Shown one piece after another: positions 23,150 to 28,675 of a stretch of 28,675 nt of DNA (positions within the stretch are counted from its first letter, which is position 1; every line of letters begins with the position of its first letter). The DNA is from Branchiostoma floridae. Its lineage: Eukaryota; Chordata; Leptocardii; Amphioxiformes; Branchiostomatidae. A program made the translations under genes and the position numbers. The DNA lies in assembly GCF_000003815.2 (NCBI RefSeq), contig NW_023365708.1:35332-64006 (forward strand), written 5' to 3'. The notes under the pieces are model-generated. The model saw only the letters and a list, made by a program, of their open reading frames with translations. It was not told where the DNA came from and did no database searches.

Positions 23150-24015
23150 GAATGAATGGATGAATGAAGACCTTTATTGTACAGTTTTGCCCAACCGAGC
23201 TAAGTACAGGTCACAACAAGTCAAGATATAAAGTATCACAAATCTAGTCTAACACAAAAGTTTGGCTTCTTCTAGCTTCTTGGTAATAGTGAAAATGTAG
23301 GACTGTATGGGTTTCGCTATTGTCAGTTTGTCAAAACGCATGGGAAATATAAACTTGTCAGCGCTACTCATATGTCTAAAATGAGGGAATCTACCTTCTA
23401 TATAACTGAATAGAGTATTTCTATCATTGACATACATATCGCAATCAACAGTGAAGTGCACTTCATCTTCTACCATGTGTGAGGTACAAAATTGGCAGAC
23501 TCTTTGTTCTAGGGAGTGCGGTTGTGCCTTCCTGATTCAATTCGTAGTCGGTGGCAACTGATTCTTAGTTTAGCAATGGTAGTTCTGTGCCGAATGTTTG
23601 TAATTTTCAAATACTGCTCTTCATTGTATGTGTATTTCAGTAGTCTGTACGTTCGGAGTTTGTTTTTCGCACATAAACCTTTATTATCATTATGAATGTT
23701 GGTTATAAAATTCTGGAAATAAATATCCTTCAGTCGTTGGTGGATAGTAGAAATTAGGTGGGATACGTTTGCATCTGTTGACTGACGGGCTTGCCAAACA
23801 AAAGGGTAACCACACTCCTCCAAAGTTCTGCGAACACCAGATGCCCAACATTTAGTACCTGATGAATCTAGATTAAGCTGACATAAGAGCTTAAACTCTA
23901 AAATTTCTATTACATGGTTTTCTGCGTTTTTGTGCGTTGTGGATGCGCTTGGACTGATATAAACTGAACAAACAAACAGATTTTTGTCTAATTCTAGTAA
24001 TTTGCAGACGACCAC
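23150..24015 (-). mobile_element. Internally deleted LINE with (TTCA)n tail
   Basis: On the minus strand the frame from 24015 begins NLFVCSVYISPSASTTHK, like the end of an APE-type endonuclease motif, then joins directly to C-terminal sequence: GVRRTLEECGYPFVW, NKLRTYRLLKYTYNEEQYL and RISCHRLRIESGRHNR. A stop and a one-base shift at about 23510 lead to QRVCQFCTSH-x-VEDEVHF, the zinc-knuckle part. The RT is missing. The 3' end (low coordinates) runs into ATGAATGAATGG, read (TTCA)n on its strand. Its tail is shared with 5150-5275 and about 8205-8324. Confidence 0.75.
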
Positions 24016-24304
24016 TAAGAGGATGCTGGTTTACGGAAGTGTACCTTACGGTCACACTCGTAATACGTGCACCCGTCGCACCTTGTTACTGACGTAGGAT
24101 TTTCAAGCGGTCTGTGAGTGTGACAGAAATACGTAACCACCGACAAGGATAAAAGACAGCTTAATTTTGTACGACGGAAGATAAACAGATGAAATGACTT
24201 AACAGCTGAGAGGATATGGATTTGTCGACTCTTTAACCAATGAAATGGATCACTCGCTGCGAGGATCGATGCTGGTTGATCAATGCTTTAACCAATGAAA
24301 TGGC
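24016..24304. repeat. Region with direct repeats, 3' flank of the secreted-protein gene
   Basis: CTTTAACCAATGAAATGG occurs at about 24231 and 24287, with related GAGGATGCTG words around. It should contain the 3' UTR of the minus-strand gene; I see no clear AATAAA there. Confidence 0.45.
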
Positions 24305-26603
24305 TTAACCACCTAGAGGATGCTGATCAGCCGAGCAACTTGGGTTGTGCAGATACTGTATGGGGTAGCCGGGTCCGAAGTTGATCTTCCAGCAGCACAG
24401 TTCGCCCAGGTACTGGTAACCCTCATGGCCGCAGCTACTGGTCTTGTAGTGGGCGTACAGGTGGACGGGGTTATCCGGGGTCACTTGGCGCCCTGGAGGG
24501 AAAGAAATATTCAGTATATTTTTTACGACACACTGCTTGATTTTCGACGTTATTTCTGGTGCAAATTCAGAACGCTGAAAGCTATTTTGCCCTATTTGCT
24601 TGGAATGTGGCACTTCAAACACGCTGTCAACTTTCGAGATAACGAGCGGGAGAGAGGTCAGAAAGAAATAGAGGGGGGGCGGAGAGAAACGGAGAGAGAG
24701 AGAGAGAAGAAGAGATAGGGACAGACAGAAGAGAAAAAGTTGCTTGTGTCATCACTCAAATGTTAAACATGGAAAGACACAGAAACAGGCGCTCACTCAA
24801 TTTGTTACAGGCGGTGACTCCAGCGGCGTGGTTCAGAGGGTTGACAGCTCCCCCCAGAGCGGTAGCAGCGTAATTCCTGTACAGCGCAACACACAATTTT
24901 CAACATTTTAAACAAGACCAAGATGCATACGCATGAGTCATTCAAATGTGATGTAAAGAACACCGAACGTGGCTTATTTGATACTGAAAGTGAATCATTC
25001 AATCTAGACAAAAGTAAACGCGAAAACAGGCGCTTTAGCTGACGTTCCTTTCGTTTTCAGTGGCACTACTGTCCGTTTGAAACATGTTCATCGTTTTATG
25101 TTCCCTCATGTAATTGATATATAAGCTAACTAAGGAGCTTAGAATTATCGGATATTAGTGACTCAACCACATAACATGGCGAATACTTGTATGCCAACTG
25201 AAGCATATGATTTAATCGACCCCCCTACATGTCAGCAAAACATCAGCTTGCAATTGACTAAATAGTAGCCTCCGTTGCAGACTTCGATGTTCACCGTTGG
25301 CTAGGTTCTCTTATCCCGAGAAAGGGAGTTTGCTCCGTCTCGAGACGTTAAAAATCGCAAACTAGCGCCCCCTCCCCAAAAAGTTCAATATCAGCGCCGA
25401 TCGAAGTTTGCAACCGAGGCTAACTAAATCGATGATCACGCCTCTATCTGTTCTTCCTTGTTATGCCACTGGCAGGCCGGGGCAGCCTGGACACAGACTA
25501 AGCACATAGCTGACCTGCAGTCATCCGGGCACCTGGCCTTGGCTGTAGAACAAGTGAGGTGGAGCCAGTGTCTGTAGCTCGGGTCGTCCACGTCAAGGAA
25601 GATGGGGTCGCTTCGGTCTGTACTGGTGCGGATCTCACAGAAACACCTGGGCCGGGTCGGAGAGCAGGATGAATGAATGAATGGATGAATGAGTGAGTGA
25701 GTGAGTGAGTGAGTGAGTGAGTGAATGAATGGATGGATGGATGGATGGATGGATGAATGAGCAACAAGAACACAAAACGGACCAAGAATATCTCAACAGC
25801 ATGCCTTGAGCATATTTCTTGGCATGAACTTTAATTTTTCGCTTCCGCAAACAGCCAAACCGGCCCAGGATAGGAAATGTGACGTAGGCCTTACTCAGAC
25901 TACAATGCTCGGGTCTCGAAAAAAATAAACGGCGAAAGATCGTGAAATCGCCAGAAACACGTACATGTCAGGTTATAGGGATAAGGACACAGCAAGTAAA
26001 TCTTATGGATGACATCACCTACAGACTGCAAAAATAGTGCGATAGGGCGAAAAAAAACAAGATGGGTGAGAAAAAAAATGGCTTCATTTTCAAAAATAGG
26101 CACCATGAATATGTGATGAATGTTGCAACAAGAATTAAAGGGACAAAACATGGTATCAGAGCCAACAAGGCATTCATTCCTGTATTCAAGACATGTACGT
26201 ACTGGTGTGGTAAAAGTGATACTAGTGTGGTAGACTGGCATCACCAACAAAGTTGGTAACCACACTCATGGCTTCCATATTGGTGTCACTTTTACAACTA
26301 TCCTATAAGTTTCATTTCTACAACTACAGCCCTGGGTACCTCGCATGTGTCACTTCTACAAGTACAATTATTAGGCTACAATACAACATATTTGCTCATT
26401 TTGGTACTTTATCGTCATGTTGACCATCCCTGCAGAAGAAAAAAAAGTCTTGTTTTTTTTCTTCTGAAAGCAGGCGAAAGTTAATGCGCTGTAATTAATT
26501 GCTGTGGCCTAACGTCTTGTGCTGACATCACTACTTACGTGCGTCTGTTCGCCATAGCGACACTGACGAAGACAGCTAACAGGACGAGAATCAGCTTTGC
26601 CAT
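24305..26603 (-). CDS. Secreted cysteine-rich protein, four exons, 150 aa
   Basis: Minus-strand exons: 26603-26539, 25646-25515, 24876-24809, 24492-24305, with phases 2, 2, 1 and GT-AG borders, 453 nt in total. It starts MAKLILVLLAVFVSVAMA, a clear signal peptide, followed by NRRT, CFCEIRTSTDRSDPIFLD, WLHLTCSTAKARC, PDDC, an Ala/Gly-rich exon 3, and exon 4 with VHLYAHYKTSSCGHEGYQY, GELCCWKINFGPG and PSCSADQHPLGG. I do not recognise the family. Nine cysteines follow the signal peptide, including adjacent CC. The exon 3 donor CCT|GTAACA gives TGG at the junction; a nearby alternative would change this. A splice acceptor just 5' of the ATG (TTTTCAG) implies an upstream untranslated exon. Confidence 0.7.
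24648..24718. repeat. GA-rich microsatellite
   Basis: (GA)n-rich tract with a G7 run, in the last intron of the secreted-protein gene. Confidence 0.85.
25266..25422. mobile_element. MITE, 157 bp, TIR TAGCCTC, 9-bp target duplication
   Basis: TAGCCTCCGTTGCAGACTTC at 25266 pairs with the reverse complement of the right end at 25422 (TAGCCTCGGTTGCAAACTTC), 18 of 20. Flanks are ACTAAATAG (25257-25265) and ACTAAATCG (25423-25431), 8 of 9. It shares the TAGCCT start and 9-bp duplication with the MITE at 15715, although the bodies differ. Confidence 0.8.
25671..25760. repeat. Tetranucleotide microsatellite (GAAT/GAGT/GGAT)n
   Basis: Runs of ATGAATGA, GAGTGAGT and GGATGGAT follow one another, immediately upstream of the exon 2 acceptor of the minus-strand secreted-protein gene. 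Confidence 0.95.
25761..26432. other. First intron of the secreted-protein gene, no gene seen
   Basis: Contains AC-tract sequence with a loose repeat GTGTCACTT(T/C)TACAA near 26283 and 26348. The open frames on both strands look like chance. Confidence 0.45.
26433..26466. repeat. Perfect 14-bp inverted repeat, 6-nt loop
   Basis: CAGAAGAAAAAAAA at 26433-26446 pairs exactly with 26453-26466. It lies in the first intron of the minus-strand gene, about 70 bp downstream of its exon 1 donor. Part of it is simple A/T sequence. Confidence 0.8.
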
Positions 26604-27422
26604 GGTAACGGCTCTGAAAACAAATTTGAATATTAATAAAAAATCTATCATCCACCGCTTACAGCATCGAGAATGAAGGCAAGGGGCCCAAATGCTGCAT
26701 TTCTGATGACAAAGTGTCGACAAAAGTAGAACATTTCTTGTTCGTCATTCTCGCCAAGACGTCAACATAAGTCATACAACGATAAACACTATCTTTCTTC
26801 CATAAGCAAACCTAAAACACACTATTTTCAACCTAAACTTTAGGTACAAAGCACGTTACCACTCTGATGCAAAGTTTACAAACACAGATTTTTCAATGTG
26901 CAAATTATCTTCTAAGACGCCATTAGAACAGTGTAAGTTAAACGTGTGAGTATATTGTGCATGTGTTGTATACACAGATGCCAGAAAAAAACGCAAACGT
27001 TTTAAGTAACTATACAGCTACAGTACAAAAAAAGTGTGGCAATGAAAAAGCATTGCCATGGCGACGGTAATATTGTTTGACTTTTTTGTAACGTATTGTA
27101 TTGTATGTTGATAGAGATGATTGAGGAATTGTATGCTTGGTAAGTCATGATGATGTTCCGGGCTGTATGTGCTAGTGTCGTAGTGTCGCGATACGTTGGC
27201 TTAATGTACTGTGTAGTATGATGTTGTTGATACACAAGTTAAGTATTATCATGAAGAAATATCAATACAATTAAACTAAAATTAATATGATTATGTCAAA
27301 CATGCTACATGTTACATTGATATTTTGCAATAATCTGCGCCTGGCCAGATAAGTGTTTATGGCAGCGGTTCCAAGGAATCAAGGCATCTGGCCAATGCTG
27401 CAATGTTGATGTAGGTATATGA
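26604..27422. other. Upstream region of the secreted-protein gene
   Basis: The acceptor for a 5' untranslated exon is at about 26613. I cannot fix the untranslated exon or promoter. The rest is AT-rich. At 27315-27480 the minus strand is open for about 57 codons without a start; not called. Confidence 0.4.
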
Positions 27423-27848
27423 ATAAGCCATTCTATAACATCTGCTCGAAGATCAAGAGCTAAACGACCTTCTGTGGCATACAGGGAGATAGAAAGTTAC
27501 GGTAGGTTGGTACTTGCGGGTAAAAACTTCTCGGTTCAGTTGAAATACGGGTCAAAGTTATGTGCGTTTCGTGGATCTTTTTCCCTGGGAGACAGACGGG
27601 ATCGAGCCTGGTTACCACACCGTAGCCCGATCTCAATATCTATCGTGCAGGGGTCTGGCAGGATGACTGTAGAATGGCTCTCCAATGCCCTTGGTCAGAG
27701 AGAGGAGAACCTAGGATTGATAACCACCCCAGGTAGCCAGCTACAACACACCACAGTTGGTCAGCAGGCTATTGTAGTAGCGAATCAGGGACTAGATATG
27801 GCTCAAGGGTGTAATGAGCTATTTTTCAAAATAACAGCAGAACTTTAA
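27423..27848 (+). CDS. Unassigned ORF, doubtful
   Basis: An open frame of 141 codons follows a TGA at 27420-27422 and ends at TAA 27846-27848; there is no ATG near its start (a GTG stands at 27474). It holds SYGRLVLAGKNFSVQLKYG, WLPHRSPISISIVQGSG and NQGLDMAQGCNELFFKITAEL. Composition is protein-like with no low complexity, but no domain is recognised. It could be an exon or a piece of a mobile element. Confidence 0.25.
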   Translation: MSHSITSARRSRAKRPSVAYREIESYGRLVLAGKNFSVQLKYGSKLCAFRGSFSLGDRRDRAWLPHRSPISISIVQGSGRMTVEWLSNALGQREENLGLITTPGSQLQHTTVGQQAIVVANQGLDMAQGCNELFFKITAEL

Positions 27849-28595
27849 GGCTGGAACTTTGTAAGGTCCACCTGCCCTTTCCCCCAAAAGGGTAGCGATA
27901 ACTCCTTCGGGTTAAACTCCCCCGGAGCGCTAATGTGAGATCGGCGGGCTGACTGGCTTGGTTCCCCGAACTAAACTCGCTAGCTACCCGGTCCTGTCTG
28001 GCTCCCAGGGTATGGATCTTGAAACGTCCTAACTGTGATTAAAACGCAAACGGACACTCCTTCGTCGGGATTTTCCTATTTTGAAATACTCCCCGTGGAA
28101 GTAGGGCATGATCATGATACAGAAGCCACTCTTCATGCCGACTTAGTTTTGTTCCGTGCTACTCAGTGTACATGACGACCTGTTCGATATGTGCCCTGGT
28201 GGTTTGTGATCTAGACGAGAGTCCTGTTTACGTCTGCCCTCTAAAGGATTTCTTATCCCGAACTTTATTCTTTATCCAAAAAAGGACTTCCGGGCCCTTG
28301 TCCCAAGAATTTTTCTAGCTTTTTTTTCCATACGTCCACGTTTTCGTGCAGCGACCTAGCGATGAACGTTTTGGGGGCCCAGAAGGATAGTGAGGTCGGG
28401 TTTACGTCAAACTGAAGGGTTTACTTCCTATGCCGGGACACGTGTTCGTCGGGCCCATGCCGGCCACGGGGTGCCACCTCCCCGCTTGCCGCTTGGTGAC
28501 GTGGGTGGCCGGGCCCTTATCGGAAGCTGGGCGCTCCAGGGAGAACATGAGATGGGGCATCTTAGTTTAAGGTTATGTCAGGAGGAGGAAGAGAC
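27849..28595. other. GC-rich region, no feature named
   Basis: Higher GC than the neighbours, with AACTCCTTCGGGTTAAACTC and GGGCCC words. It may be promoter sequence of the gene starting near 28596, or mobile-element sequence. Open frames here are not convincing. Confidence 0.35.
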
Positions 28596-28675
28596 ATGTC
28601 ATCCTTTTGGGTAAGCGTGATTATCGTCGCGATGGTTCTGCTCTGTTCTGTGAGTGTGAGTGGTTCTGTTCTAGT
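28596..28675 (+). CDS. Possible first exon of a secreted or membrane protein, cut by the window edge
   Basis: ATG at 28596 after GGAGGAGGAAGAGAC opens a frame reading MSSFWVSVIIVAMVLLCSV then SVSGSV to the end of the window. It is a typical signal peptide with a likely cleavage after SVSG or nearby. A GTAAGC inside the frame (28611) could instead be a splice donor. Only 26 codons are visible. Confidence 0.4.
   Translation, partial: MSSFWVSVIIVAMVLLCSVSVSGSVL

Noticed and set aside
25498-25850. Two minus-strand frames with Ser-Ile-His or Thr-His-Ser repeats
   Set aside because: The repeats are translations of the tetranucleotide microsatellite; the real exon in this region uses a different frame and starts after the microsatellite.
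28390-28614. Plus-strand 74-codon frame in GC-rich sequence
   Set aside because: GC-rich sequence has few stops by chance; no motif is seen, and it overlaps the better-supported signal peptide start.

Overview
The window looks like invertebrate chordate DNA, most likely a lancelet (Branchiostoma). The reasons are small phase-consistent exons in long repeat-filled introns, metazoan tRNA-Lys(CTT) and initiator tRNA-Met genes, and a dense mix of Penelope-like, LINE, MITE and SINE-like repeats. The species call is inference. Two 100-N assembly gaps (16978-17077 and 18520-18619) interrupt the sequence.

The backbone of the window is one plus-strand gene, 1923-22908, that I read as DCST1, the DC-STAMP-domain sperm membrane protein with a C-terminal RING-like domain. 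Sixteen exons join in phase to a 741-codon frame. Two things differ from the vertebrate family. Exon 7 is a symmetric phase 1-1 exon encoding a PAN/apple-like cysteine domain. The segment expected between exons 10 and 11 (a basic stretch and lead-in to a membrane helix) is not found and may lie in an assembly gap.

The DCST1 introns host most of the rest: a dispersed set of same-strand Pol III genes (tRNA-Lys(CTT) copies, two initiator tRNA-Met copies and degraded copies), an L1/Tx1-like LINE remnant, a second LINE 3' end, hairpins, MITEs, a duplicated tRNA-plus-LINE-tail segment and a 2.65-kb terminal-inverted-repeat element. That element (11727-14376) has 31/32-identical tips, tandem subterminal arrays carrying thirteen copies of the palindrome TGACGTCA, and inside it a three-exon minus-strand frame with a PTGAGKS P-loop, like the front part of DUF3987-type ATPases. 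It is the best candidate here for something undescribed.

Left edge (1-315): the GIY-YIG end of a Penelope-like element, followed by 1.5 kb of degenerate repeats. Right part: a minus-strand internally deleted LINE (23150-24015), a minus-strand four-exon gene for a 150-residue secreted cysteine-rich protein (24305-26603), an unassigned ORF (27423-27848), and a possible first exon of another secreted protein running off the right edge. All homology statements are from recognition by eye; no search was run.
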